A stretch of DNA of 64,000 nucleotides from Wocania_A spongiicola. Its GTDB lineage: Bacteria > Bacteroidota > Bacteroidia > Flavobacteriales > Flavobacteriaceae. The number at the start of each line of letters is the position of its first letter. Positions within the stretch are counted from its first letter, which is position 1. This document shows, one piece after another, positions 18,698-27,970 of this stretch. The notes under the pieces are model-generated. The model saw only the letters and a list, made by a program, of their open reading frames with translations. It did no database searches and was not told the DNA's origin. The stretch is taken from contig NZ_JAMFLZ010000010.1 in the NCBI RefSeq assembly GCF_023502325.1, forward strand, positions 1 through 64,000. The letters run 5' to 3'. Both the position numbers and the translations under genes were made by a program.

Positions 18698-18980
18698 TAC
18701 TTTTTAATTTTTTCTTTTTAAGAATCTCTATCTTATTCTGACTTAAAACACCTTGCCAATTACTCTATCCAACGTATTAGCCATAAACAGTTTATTAGAC
18801 TATATACATCCAAACCATAGTATGAATATTCTTTTCATTAATCGCGTGCACGTTGATCTCTTTTAGACAACCTAACCCTTGTTCTAGTTGAATAGAGGGA
18901 TTTCCCATGTATAAAACAGGTATAAGAAACCCCCTTATCAACTAAAAAACTAACTCAAAAACTTATTTTTATAAATACTA

Positions 18981-20045
18981 TTAATCATTCAATAATTTTA
19001 TGGCCGCTTTCATATATCCCATGGCATAAGCCATTCCCGCATACCAGGATGCATCACAGGTCATTTGAGGAGTATGATCTGGAATCAACACTCCTTCAAA
19101 ATTGTTCTTCTTTAAAATTCTCAATATCCTGAACATGTCAATATCCCCTTCATCAACAAAAACTTCTTTGTAGTGAGGTACTTTACCTACTATATTCCTA
19201 AAATGGATATAGCTAATCTTATCTTTTTTACTATAGGTTTCTGTTGCTTCATAGACATCTCCTTCTGTCATTTCGGCAATAGAACCTAAGCAAAACTCAA
19301 GATTATTAGATGGGCTGGGTTTCAAATCAATCAACCGTTGATACATCTTTGGTTGATAAACCAATCTAGGAGTATTGCGGACATAAGGCATTGGTGGATC
19401 ATCGGGATGGGCCGCTAATTTCACACCTGCCTCTTCGGCTACTGGTAATAATTCATCCAAAAAATATTGAAGCCTTCCCCAAAGCTCGTCATGACTTATC
19501 CTTGGTAAAGTCCCCTCAGACGCATTATCATCGTACACCATATTCCAAACCATCCCGTTAGGTATTGGCGTTTCATCCACAGTTCCATTCATACCTACAG
19601 AAACAGCATTGCCTCTTGCATAAGGGCCAATATCCCTTGAAGACACACCGGCTAGTGAAAAGTTATATCCGAAAACAGGAATTCCTGCTTCTCCTACATT
19701 TCTAATCAACTGCTTGAGGTTTTCAATCTGTTCTTTCTTTTTCGGCCCGTCCAAAAGTATATCATGCCAATGTGCAGGATCGAAGTTCTCAATAGCCTCC
19801 AATTCAAGACCATTGTCATTGATCTCTTTTTTAATGGAACGTAACAGATCCAAGCTCCAAATTTCATTTGGATCACCAGCCTTGCCCCAACCATCGGTTC
19901 CGCCTATGGGTTGATCTGCCTCATCTTTATTATGTCCAAAATAATCTACCAGATGGATTACCAAATGCGTTGCACCACATTGCTTAGCAAACTTATAGTG
20001 ATCTTCATTTAGCATATGCCTGTATAATCCAAATCCTAATTTCAT
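18981..20045 (-). CDS. uxuA: Mannonate dehydratase
   Basis: This 354-residue cytoplasmic enzyme removes water from D-mannonate to give 2-keto-3-deoxy-D-gluconate. The length and the blocks MKLGFGLYRHML, VIHLVDYF, IENFDPAHWHDI, AAHPDDPP, EFCLGSIAEM, YIHFRN and LIPDHTPQM match the UxuA family, with His and Asp residues of the metal site in HPDDPP and DHTP. UxuA usually serves glucuronate breakdown, but no uronate isomerase or fructuronate reductase gene is present. Here the mannonate more likely comes from mannose oxidised by the SDR and lactonase (inference). It follows susD by 60 bp. Confidence 0.92.
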   Translation of the reverse strand: MKLGFGLYRHMLNEDHYKFAKQCGATHLVIHLVDYFGHNKDEADQPIGGTDGWGKAGDPNEIWSLDLLRSIKKEINDNGLELEAIENFDPAHWHDILLDGPKKKEQIENLKQLIRNVGEAGIPVFGYNFSLAGVSSRDIGPYARGNAVSVGMNGTVDETPIPNGMVWNMVYDDNASEGTLPRISHDELWGRLQYFLDELLPVAEEAGVKLAAHPDDPPMPYVRNTPRLVYQPKMYQRLIDLKPSPSNNLEFCLGSIAEMTEGDVYEATETYSKKDKISYIHFRNIVGKVPHYKEVFVDEGDIDMFRILRILKKNNFEGVLIPDHTPQMTCDASWYAGMAYAMGYMKAAIKLLND

Positions 20046-20105
20046 ATGTATTTCTAAATTATTGTTGATTAAACCAAAATAACTCTACCTTAAATAAAAT
20101 TAAAA

Positions 20106-21572
20106 TTACAAATTAGGATTAAGTACTTTTTCATTTTGCGGAATAGGGAAATATCGATTGCTTTCGGCCAAAGTTTTCCCATTGGACAAGGTATATCCAA
20201 TAAAATTCTCGAATCCCGTCCCATTGTATACTTTTTGGGTTCGTCGTTGGTCAAACCAAATGAGTCCTGCTTCCGCTGGAAACTCAAGGAAACGTTGTTT
20301 CCAAACTTCTTCTCTAAATTGACCCTGAGAAAGTCCAGAAACCTCTGGTAATCCAGCTCTTAACCTAACCATATTCAAGGCCAAATAGGCCAAAGCATCA
20401 GACGAACCTGTCTCGTTTTGAGCTTCTGCATAAGTCAAGAGTACATCGGCATAACGTATTAAAGGTACATCCTTACTAGAAATTCCATTTTCTGTCCTAA
20501 ATGCATCGTAAAAATATTTGTAAACAGAGTTATTAAAAGTAAAACCATCTAATTCATTAAAAAAGAACCCTTGATTTTGCCCTCTTAAATCTGATGCATC
20601 GTAAAGGTTGATATAATCAGATTCAGGCTCCATCCCCCCAAAGTGCAAGCTTTGATTGGTTATTGCTTCACCTCCGAGTGGAGTGAAATATGTTGAGATC
20701 GAGGACACAATTGACGCCCCATCGTATTGAACCATAAAAATATGCTCTTCGGTATTGTCAAAAGCAGGATTACTTAACTTATCAAACCAAGTTGAAGAAC
20801 CATCTGTTAGAAATAAATTGTACCAATTGGCATCAATTACCTCTTTGGCTTTATCTCTTGCTAAAACGTACTTATCCGTTTGTAAAAGTGGGTCTCCTGC
20901 CATAGTTAAATACACTTTGGCTAATAATGATTTAACAGCCCCTTTACTTACTCGACCATTTGTATTTGTATTAGGCAATCCTGCGTTTTCTGCTATTAAC
21001 AGATCGGGAACGATTACTGTTTCGTACACCTCCTGTACACTGGACTTTGATAGTAGTCCATCCTCAGGAGAGGTTGAAGGAACTAAATTAAGAGGGACTT
21101 CTCCGAATATTTGTACCAGTTGAAAGTAATAATATGCTCTTAAAAAGTGTGCTTCACCCAACAACGCATCAGCAATAGTAGCTGTTAATTCTGGGTCATT
21201 AATGTTTGGAATAGAGGCAATCGCTATATTAGCTGCTTCTATACCACCATAATATGAAGTCCACAAATTCTCAGCACTCGCACTGCTAGAACTATAACTT
21301 AGCACATAAGCATCCTCTAAATCAGTATCTTGAGTTCCTACAGCAGGTTTTAATGTTCCTGTACTAACTTCCAAAATTGAAAAAGCCATTTTTGCAAAAC
21401 CTGTCTTATCATATGGGAACCTTAAAAAAGCATAAATTCCATTAACAGACTCTTGAGCATCAAATAATGTGGTTCCCTCAGTTGTTTTTTCTGATCTTGG
21501 AGTCTCATCTAAGAAATCCTCACAAGAAAAAACGAAACAACAAACAACAATTAATATTATATATTTTTTCAT
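20106..21572 (-). CDS. susD: SusD/RagB-family glycan-binding lipoprotein
   Basis: This 488-residue lipoprotein has Cys17 in VFSC after a short hydrophobic stretch. It shows the SusD layout: ESVNGIYAFLRFPYDK, LLGEAHFLRAYYYFQLVQIFGEVPL (the TPR-like core), ADVLLTYAEAQNETGSSDA, VRLRAGLPE and a carboxy-terminal FLEFPAEAGLIWFDQRRTQ. It sits on the outer surface over its SusC partner as the lid that binds the incoming glycan. It is 7 bp downstream of susC, the usual pair order. The ligand cannot be read from the sequence; the locus suggests an alpha-mannoside. Confidence 0.93.
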   Translation of the reverse strand: MKKYIILIVVCCFVFSCEDFLDETPRSEKTTEGTTLFDAQESVNGIYAFLRFPYDKTGFAKMAFSILEVSTGTLKPAVGTQDTDLEDAYVLSYSSSSASAENLWTSYYGGIEAANIAIASIPNINDPELTATIADALLGEAHFLRAYYYFQLVQIFGEVPLNLVPSTSPEDGLLSKSSVQEVYETVIVPDLLIAENAGLPNTNTNGRVSKGAVKSLLAKVYLTMAGDPLLQTDKYVLARDKAKEVIDANWYNLFLTDGSSTWFDKLSNPAFDNTEEHIFMVQYDGASIVSSISTYFTPLGGEAITNQSLHFGGMEPESDYINLYDASDLRGQNQGFFFNELDGFTFNNSVYKYFYDAFRTENGISSKDVPLIRYADVLLTYAEAQNETGSSDALAYLALNMVRLRAGLPEVSGLSQGQFREEVWKQRFLEFPAEAGLIWFDQRRTQKVYNGTGFENFIGYTLSNGKTLAESNRYFPIPQNEKVLNPNL

Positions 21573-21579
21573 AATCTTA

Positions 21580-24500
21580 TTATATTTTTAAATTTATTCC
21601 CATATTTATATTCATCGCCTTTGGATATCCATTAAGTTCTATCCCTTCAGAAAATTGTCCTCCAAAAGAGCTAACCTCAGGATCGTACCCATGATAATCT
21701 GTAATGATAAAGAAGTTTTGAAGATTTAAGTAAATTTTCATCCCTTGAAGATTAACCTTTTCGAGGAAATTTCGGTCAAAATTATAGGAAAGGCTTAGGT
21801 TTTGACCTCTTATAAAGCTTCCATCAAATACTTGTCCTGAATCGGCTCCATCAAACTTCTTAATATTTTTACGAACCCTAGGGTACATGGTATTTTGATT
21901 CTCAGGAGTCCATGCCTGATTATAGAATTTTTTATACGTATTACCATATCCCATACGGTCAACAAAAAGAATTATAGAATGATCTAGAATATCGTTTCCT
22001 TTACTAATTCGTATGTCCACACTTAAATCCCAGTTCTTATACGAAAATGTGTTGCCAATATTCATTGTATAATCTGGCAAACCGCTGCCTATAATTTGTT
22101 GATCATCAAAGTTCAAGACACCGTCATTATTCTTATCTTCTAACTTAATATCTCCAGGTATTCTACCATAAACAGCAGCTTCGTCTACCTCATCTGTTCC
22201 CCAAGTTCCTAATCGATTGTAGCCCCAAAAAGCACCTGCCGATTCACCTACCCTAAAAATCTGTTGGTTCCACCATATTGGCGCGGTAAAAATATCGGCA
22301 TCTTCAGTTCCAAGGGATAGAATTTTATTAACGTTCTTTGTGAAATTAATAGAGCTGCTCCAGCTAAAGTTATCGGTCATCACATTGGTACTACTAACTA
22401 ACAGTTCTATTCCGTTGTTTCTAATCGACCCCGCATTTGAAAGTATGGATGAATAGCCAGTAAATGATGCTATAGGGACGTTGAACAATAGGTCTTTTGT
22501 GGTTCTACTGTAATAATCTCCTGTAATATCTACTCTATTGAAAAGCCCAAGGTTAAATCCAATATTATACTCTTCTGTTTTTTCCCATCTTAAATTATCG
22601 TTACCTATGGAGCTCTGCGAAGACCCGGTAAATCTTGTATTATTAAAGCTGACCTCTTGTACTCCTGGACTAGAAATTCTGGCATAATTACCAATTGCAT
22701 CATTTCCGCTCTCTCCATAGGTAACCCTTAATCTTAAGTCACTTAAAGTTTCTGAATCCTGTAAAAATGGTTCATTGGATACCTTCCAAGCTATTCCCGC
22801 AGACGGGAAAAATGAATACTTATTGTTTTTCCCAAATCTTGAAGACCCGTCGTAACGACCTGTGAATTCAAGTAAATATTTGTTCTTATAGCCATAATTT
22901 ATCCGTCCAAAATAAGAATCGGTAGTATTTCTACTAAAATCACTAAAAACAGAAGGTTCGGCTGTCCCTTGTCCAACATTATTAAAACTATAAAAATCGT
23001 CAAAATCCTGAGCAGTCAAACCAAACTGAAACAGTTCATTTTCTTGTCTTGAAGCTCCAAGTATAGCACCAAACGAATGGTTTTCATCTATAGTAGGACT
23101 ATAACTCAACACATTTTCAATTAGATTTTGATTCAAATTTGCATTAGTTAAAGAAGCAGAGGTTCTGTTAACAAATGTATCAACTCGTCTTCCTATATGT
23201 GTTCTTCCTTCTGTATTATAATTTAAGATTGAATATGACGTTCTTAATTTAAGATCTTTGGTGAAATTGATTTCAGTGAAGATGTTACGGGTAACTTGTC
23301 TTTTGTAAAAGTCTCTATTCAAAGCATTTAATCTATCTTTTGGTGTTGCTCCATACCATACATCCCAAGTTCCATTAGCGTTCAGTAAATCATCAGCATT
23401 TACAGCTGTACCATCTTCATATCTAGTAGGATAAATAGGTAAATAGAAAAGAGTACTCATTGTAATATTATCAGCACCTATTCTATAATCATCTACAATG
23501 TTGGTCTTGGTATCTGAGTATGACATACTTCCTCCTACTTTCAACCAATCTTTCACCGTGAACTCACCATTAAAGCGCATGGTGTTCTTCTTCAAAAAGG
23601 TATTTAGTAATATCCCTTCATCGTCTTGTGTTCCTGCAGAAAACGAAAAATTAGAATTTTCTCCTCCTCCTCTAACATTTACAAAGTATTGCTTGGAAAC
23701 AGCAGTGCGTGTTGATTCATCCAACCAATCGGTATCGTACTTTGGTAGATCTGATCGGGTTCCATCTTCTGTGAACAATGCGGGATAATCTGTTGCGTAA
23801 TCATCAACAAAGAAACCACTTGGTGTACCCAAAGCCATTTGATCCTCATCTAACCTCACTTTCAAGCCTTTCCAATACTCCATACCACTTAATACTTCAG
23901 GCTTATTGGTCAACCTTGCAACTTGTAAATTCGAATTTACATCTACAGAAATCTTTCCTGATTTACCTTTTTTTGTTGTAACCAATATTACACCATTTGC
24001 CCCTCTTGCACCATATATAGCTGTAGCAGACGCATCTTTAAGGACAGTCATGGTTTCTATATCGTTGGTGTTTATTAACTCGATATCCACTCCTATAACA
24101 CCATCAACAACATATAATGGTTGATTATTTGCATTTAAAGAACCCTTTCCTCTAATTGTAACCTGCATACCACCTCCTGGTCGCCCTGAGCTATTAAAAA
24201 CATTCAAACCAGCTACCTTACCTTGTAAATTGTCCAATGGATTTACAGATACCCTTTCTTCCATTTTACTTGAATTAACTGTTGCAATAGAGCCTGCTAT
24301 GTCTGATCTCTTGTCTGTTCCATAACCAATAACAACAACCTCATCTAATTTAGACGTACTTTCTTCTAAAGTTATATTTACTTCTTTTTTTCCCCTCACA
24401 CTAATCTCTTGAGTAGAAAAACCTAAATAAGAAATAAGCAATATTGCATTTTCATCAGATACTGAAATAGAAAAGTTCCCATCAAAATCTGTTTGCACAC

Positions 24501-24753
24501 CATTGGAAGTCCCTTTCTCGATAACATTTGCTCCAGGTAACGGTGTGCCAAAATTATCCTTGACCGTACCGGAAATCACAATTTGACTTTCTGGTTCTTT
24601 TACTCCATTAGGTGAAATGCTACTTAGCTTGGTTTCTTTAACCATGCTATCTGCATACCCCTTAGGTATTGCCATACTAGACCACGAGCCAAAAAAGACC
24701 AGTGCGAAAAGCACACAACCATCTACTTTTAATAATGATAATGGTTTTCTCAT
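21580..24753 (-). CDS. susC: SusC/RagA-family TonB-dependent outer-membrane transporter
   Basis: This 1057-residue outer-membrane barrel has a signal peptide (to about residue 35). A carboxypeptidase-D-like domain follows (about 56-140, SGTVKDNFGTPLPGANVIEKG), then the SusC signature LDEVVVIGYGT and the plug domain with LQGKVAGLNV, YVVDGVIG and ASATAIYGARGANGVILVTTKKG. The barrel ends in MNINMGINLKI. It imports oligosaccharides captured by SusD using TonB energy. An 18-bp LacI operator (24819-24836) lies 66 bp upstream of the start, so the gene should be repressed by the adjacent LacI-type protein. A near-consensus -7 box (CAAAGTATA at 24802-24810, minus strand) lies between them. Confidence 0.95.
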   Translation of the reverse strand: MRKPLSLLKVDGCVLFALVFFGSWSSMAIPKGYADSMVKETKLSSISPNGVKEPESQIVISGTVKDNFGTPLPGANVIEKGTSNGVQTDFDGNFSISVSDENAILLISYLGFSTQEISVRGKKEVNITLEESTSKLDEVVVIGYGTDKRSDIAGSIATVNSSKMEERVSVNPLDNLQGKVAGLNVFNSSGRPGGGMQVTIRGKGSLNANNQPLYVVDGVIGVDIELINTNDIETMTVLKDASATAIYGARGANGVILVTTKKGKSGKISVDVNSNLQVARLTNKPEVLSGMEYWKGLKVRLDEDQMALGTPSGFFVDDYATDYPALFTEDGTRSDLPKYDTDWLDESTRTAVSKQYFVNVRGGGENSNFSFSAGTQDDEGILLNTFLKKNTMRFNGEFTVKDWLKVGGSMSYSDTKTNIVDDYRIGADNITMSTLFYLPIYPTRYEDGTAVNADDLLNANGTWDVWYGATPKDRLNALNRDFYKRQVTRNIFTEINFTKDLKLRTSYSILNYNTEGRTHIGRRVDTFVNRTSASLTNANLNQNLIENVLSYSPTIDENHSFGAILGASRQENELFQFGLTAQDFDDFYSFNNVGQGTAEPSVFSDFSRNTTDSYFGRINYGYKNKYLLEFTGRYDGSSRFGKNNKYSFFPSAGIAWKVSNEPFLQDSETLSDLRLRVTYGESGNDAIGNYARISSPGVQEVSFNNTRFTGSSQSSIGNDNLRWEKTEEYNIGFNLGLFNRVDITGDYYSRTTKDLLFNVPIASFTGYSSILSNAGSIRNNGIELLVSSTNVMTDNFSWSSSINFTKNVNKILSLGTEDADIFTAPIWWNQQIFRVGESAGAFWGYNRLGTWGTDEVDEAAVYGRIPGDIKLEDKNNDGVLNFDDQQIIGSGLPDYTMNIGNTFSYKNWDLSVDIRISKGNDILDHSIILFVDRMGYGNTYKKFYNQAWTPENQNTMYPRVRKNIKKFDGADSGQVFDGSFIRGQNLSLSYNFDRNFLEKVNLQGMKIYLNLQNFFIITDYHGYDPEVSSFGGQFSEGIELNGYPKAMNINMGINLKI

Positions 24754-24816
24754 AATTTACGAATTTAATTTAGTTAGTAATTTCATTTAATTAATCTATT
24801 TCAAAGTATATTATTT

Positions 24817-24838
24817 TTAACTAAACCGATTTAGTTAA
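24817..24838. promoter_or_regulatory. LacI-type operator upstream of susC
   Basis: The palindrome core is AACTAAACCGATTTAGTT (24819-24836), extended to TTAA at both ends. The same 18 bases occur at 25924-25941 in front of the lacI-type gene. The central CCGA within an AT-rich dyad is typical for LacI-family operators. It sits just upstream of the probable -7 box, over the -33 region, so binding should block initiation. Confidence 0.8.
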
Positions 24839-24859
24839 TACTTAAAAAAATGTTTTACG

Positions 24860-25894
24860 TCATGATCCACAAGATTTTCTTACAATAAACTCCACTTCTA
24901 AAATCCTTTTTTTATCATTCATAGTTTTAACCTTTGTAGCTCCCATTTCATCCAATAAAATATCTACTGCCATATTTCCCATCTCCTCAACCGGTTGTAA
25001 AACAGAAGTAATTGGAGGTTCAACCAAATCGAACGCTGCCGACAAATCGGAAAAACTAACCATGGCCACTTCTTCAGGAACTTTAACATTCAATCCCTTT
25101 AAAGCCCTTAGCCCTTCACGCGCCAAATAGTGAGTTGAAAACACAAACGCATCAACATTTAATTTCGGCTCAACAAACTCTTTAATTTTCTTCTTAACGT
25201 CGGCCTCATAATTATTGTAATCTACATATATCTCTATCGGTTCATTTGGATTACCTTCGAACTTTTCAACAGCATCCCTATAACCTAAATACCGCTGCTT
25301 TAATGCCTCCAGATCAGAATTTATTGCCACAAAAACTATTCTCTTTTTCCCTTTCGACAACAAATGTTTTGTAGCCTTGTTCATCCCCCCGTAATTATCT
25401 ACAACGACAAAATTCGTATCCAGATCGGGATAATTTCTATCAATTAAAACCAATGGAAAATTATTTTTCATCAACATTTTAATATCCTTTTGGTTCTTTT
25501 GTGTAGATGCCACAATCAGACCATCTACCTGTCTATTTAACATATCGCCAATAAGACTTGATTCTTTCTTCGGGGACTCGTTTGAGCTACTAAAAACAAC
25601 GGTAAACCCTTCCTGAGCTGCCCTTGCCTCAATACTTCCTGCTATTTTAGCGTAAAAAGTATCTGAAATATTGGGTATTATTAACCCAATCGTCTCGGTT
25701 TTCCCTCGGCTCAATCCACGAGCTAAATGATTGGGAACATAATTGTGATCTTTAGCAAACTTAATTATCCTTTTCTGGGTTTCTTGGCTAATCTTATTTT
25801 CATCTCCTTTGTTATTAAGCACAAGAGAAACTGCCGTTTTAGAAACGTTAAGTTGTTCTGCAATATCCTTTAAATATACCTTTTTCAAACCCAA
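24860..25894 (-). CDS. LacI-family transcriptional regulator
   Basis: This 344-residue protein has the LacI helix-turn-helix at about residues 5-26 (YLKDIAEQLNVSKTAVSLVLN), the hinge with YVPNHLARGLSRGKTETIGLI, and a periplasmic-binding-protein-like effector domain to the end. Its gene is the first in the locus direction and is followed after about 106 bp by susC. Identical palindromes lie in front of both genes, so it should control both itself and the transport operon. The inducer is probably a sugar from the pathway, such as mannose, mannonate or a short mannoside (inference). Confidence 0.92.
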   Translation of the reverse strand: MGLKKVYLKDIAEQLNVSKTAVSLVLNNKGDENKISQETQKRIIKFAKDHNYVPNHLARGLSRGKTETIGLIIPNISDTFYAKIAGSIEARAAQEGFTVVFSSSNESPKKESSLIGDMLNRQVDGLIVASTQKNQKDIKMLMKNNFPLVLIDRNYPDLDTNFVVVDNYGGMNKATKHLLSKGKKRIVFVAINSDLEALKQRYLGYRDAVEKFEGNPNEPIEIYVDYNNYEADVKKKIKEFVEPKLNVDAFVFSTHYLAREGLRALKGLNVKVPEEVAMVSFSDLSAAFDLVEPPITSVLQPVEEMGNMAVDILLDEMGATKVKTMNDKKRILEVEFIVRKSCGS

Positions 25895-25923
25895 AATTAA
25901 GATTTACCTGAGATAAAACCACT

Positions 25924-25941
25924 AACTAAACCGATTTAGTT
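25924..25941. promoter_or_regulatory. LacI-type operator upstream of the regulator gene
   Basis: AACTAAACCGATTTAGTT is identical to the susC operator. It begins 5 bp downstream of the -7 box (25946-25953), over the expected transcription start, and 30 bp before the start codon. Autorepression is the natural reading. Confidence 0.8.
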
Positions 25942-25945
25942 TAAG

Positions 25946-25975
25946 CAAATATATAAATTTTTTGTTGTATTCAAA
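25946..25975 (-). promoter_or_regulatory. Bacteroidota-type promoter of the lacI-type gene
   Basis: On the minus strand TTTG (25975-25972) is followed after 18 bp by TATATTTG (25953-25946), an exact match to the TTTG / TAnnTTTG pattern of Bacteroidota. The operator follows at once. Confidence 0.7.
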
Positions 25976-26259
25976 TATCTTTCTTCATTTTTTTATTTTT
26001 TTATTTTTTTATTCTATTAGTCTTGCTCAAAATTGTTTTTGCTTTCCACTACCAAACAAACCTCAGAAGTAATAAAAATTATTTTCTCAAATATAGCTTG
26101 CTAACTCTTTTCTATATAGTACCAATATGTTTATACTCAATTATTGCCTTTCCTATAAACTCTATCTTTAATAACTTTTCAATTTATTTCCAGATAACGT
26201 TTACTCCATTGTATCAAAATAGGAAGGGTTCAAATATGTAAAACAATGGATACACAGAA

Positions 26260-27279
26260 TCATATTTCGATCCCTCCCGAACCAAGACTCTTTTCAATAC
26301 CCCTTTTGAGTTTCATAAATGCCTTGAATGCCAATTGTGCCTTATTGGTGGGAATACTAGGGATTTGAACCCTTGATTTACGCAATAGCTTAAAGGCAAC
26401 CTGTTTTTCTGTTGTGGGAAGTCCTGCCATAACAGCAAAGAATTTCTTGGGGTCTTTTGCATACAAGTTTTTGCCCTGATAGCTCTCCACAAAATTTCTA
26501 TTGTACTCAAACTTTTTGTCAAAGGTCTTTTCTGCGGCTTTAAAGAACTTGTCCCTGTTAAAGCCACGTTTTACATCCTTACCGTTCAGATCGGTTTCTG
26601 ATGCCCTGTACTTGGAACCTGGAGAAAGGCTATACGAATTGGTCATATCTCTTCGACTGACAATAATGTGGATATGGGTCTGATGTCCTTCCTTTTTCAT
26701 GCCGTTTACTATACGTTTACCGTTCTTTTGGTGCGGGGCTTCCCTTTCCAGTTTCACTATCCTCAATTTCAGCCTATCTACACTTCCTATTTCCTCGCCC
26801 CGTTCTATTTGCCTTATCTCTTTTTTTAGTTCCATAATCTTGTTGGCATAGGCTTGGTTTTCCTGTATCTTTTTGTCTGTTTCTTTATAAAATCGTTCGT
26901 ATTCAATCTTGGCATAATACTTAATATCGTCAACGGTCTTTTTAGGCTCCCTGTTAAACGACTCCGCATAATCTTTCATTAGTTCCCGTGTGTATTCCCG
27001 TAATTTTTCGAGGTCGTTACCAATGTGCCTTAATTCCCTGTGGGCTGGGCTGACGACCATGGAATAAAATTTGGGTTCTTCTTTTGCCAATTTAGCAGTA
27101 TTCCCGTCAATGTCCTGTATCACCTGTTCTACTTCTACGCTGTTTTCAAATTGGTTAAAGAAATGTTCTTGCTCTTCTGGGGTCTTGCCCTCGTTTTCTT
27201 TTTCAAGATAATTGGCAAAATTGCGAACGCTCCCTTTAAAGCCTCCTCCCTGATATTGTGCTGATATGGCGATATACAT
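26260..27279 (-). CDS. Relaxase / mobilization protein (DUF5712-like)
   Basis: This 339-residue protein contains the histidine triad of a relaxase at His199, His202 and His204 (GHQTHIHIIVSRRD). A charged helical stretch (about 80-185) precedes the triad, and a basic tail follows. The family is found on Bacteroidota mobilizable elements, sometimes mislabelled as MobB. It would nick oriT and lead the strand into a recipient using another element's conjugation machinery. It starts 3 bp after the BfmA/BtgA-type gene, forming a two-gene mob operon. The nicking tyrosine cannot be fixed by eye; Tyr3 and Tyr9 near the start are candidates. Confidence 0.8.
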   Translation of the reverse strand: MYIAISAQYQGGGFKGSVRNFANYLEKENEGKTPEEQEHFFNQFENSVEVEQVIQDIDGNTAKLAKEEPKFYSMVVSPAHRELRHIGNDLEKLREYTRELMKDYAESFNREPKKTVDDIKYYAKIEYERFYKETDKKIQENQAYANKIMELKKEIRQIERGEEIGSVDRLKLRIVKLEREAPHQKNGKRIVNGMKKEGHQTHIHIIVSRRDMTNSYSLSPGSKYRASETDLNGKDVKRGFNRDKFFKAAEKTFDKKFEYNRNFVESYQGKNLYAKDPKKFFAVMAGLPTTEKQVAFKLLRKSRVQIPSIPTNKAQLAFKAFMKLKRGIEKSLGSGGIEI

Positions 27280-27282
27280 AGT

Positions 27283-27840
27283 TTATAGATTTCTTATGGT
27301 TCTTTTGAATTTTTCGATTTCTCCTTCTGTAAGCTCCAATCGCAAATATTTCTTTCCAAAACTGCTCTTTACAAGCTTTACTTTATCCAGTACATATCCA
27401 AAATCCTTTTTTATGGAGTCCATTTTGTCCTCCAGTCGCTCGTAACGGATTTTGGGAACCGTAATTTCTATATGTTCCTGTTCTCGTTGGTTTTCCATGC
27501 TTTTGAGCTTGAAATGTTCTGTCCACTCTTTTATTTCGTCCTCATCCTCTTCTTCTAATTTTTCTTCAAAGAGTGACAACAGCATGGCATTGGTAGGCTT
27601 GGTTTGATTCTTTTCTATATCCTTGATAATAGCTATGATCGCTTCGGTACGTTTTCTATTCTTAAGTATTTCCTGTACCATGCTTTTTCCAAACTTATCA
27701 TCTGGTAAAAACCCATGCCACTCAAAAAAGTCCATGACCTTATCCAAAGTCTTAGAATAACTTTTACTTACTTTTTTTGAAAAGCTCTTGAACCTTGATA
27801 AGGTCTTGTTTTTTATCCGTACTGTTTTGAATCTGTCCAT
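27283..27840 (-). CDS. BfmA/BtgA-family mobilization protein
   Basis: This 185-residue, highly charged protein has an amino-terminal ribbon-helix-helix-like stretch (about 1-45, basic: FKTVRIKNKTLSRFKSFSKK) and a helical acidic middle with EEEDEDEIKEW. The family accompanies relaxases on Bacteroidota mobilizable elements and is thought to bind oriT and help relaxosome formation. It lies 3 bp upstream of the relaxase gene. About 130 bp further upstream begins a row of hairpins that may be oriT. Confidence 0.75.
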   Translation of the reverse strand: MDRFKTVRIKNKTLSRFKSFSKKVSKSYSKTLDKVMDFFEWHGFLPDDKFGKSMVQEILKNRKRTEAIIAIIKDIEKNQTKPTNAMLLSLFEEKLEEEDEDEIKEWTEHFKLKSMENQREQEHIEITVPKIRYERLEDKMDSIKKDFGYVLDKVKLVKSSFGKKYLRLELTEGEIEKFKRTIRNL

Positions 27841-27970
27841 ATTGTGACAACTTTTTTCTGTGTTTATAGGGGTTTTAAAAGGTTTTGTTACAATTTATTT
27901 TGTCTTTTAAATTCTCTAAAAAAAACCTGAAATCCTTATAAACAGGGGCTTTGCGAAGCAAAATGGATAC

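Larger units (their letters stand above)
25895..26259. other. Regulatory gap between lacI-type gene and relaxase
   Basis: Besides the operator and promoter of the regulator, the gap holds three tandem copies of ATTTTTTT (25987-26010). An open frame at 26023-26241 has no credible start and an odd composition, so I do not call it a gene. The rest is AT-rich without visible structure. Confidence 0.5.

Noticed and set aside
26023..26241. A 72-residue membrane protein gene
   Set aside because: The start is not a credible ATG with a leader, the composition is typical of AT-rich non-coding DNA, and nothing supports translation.
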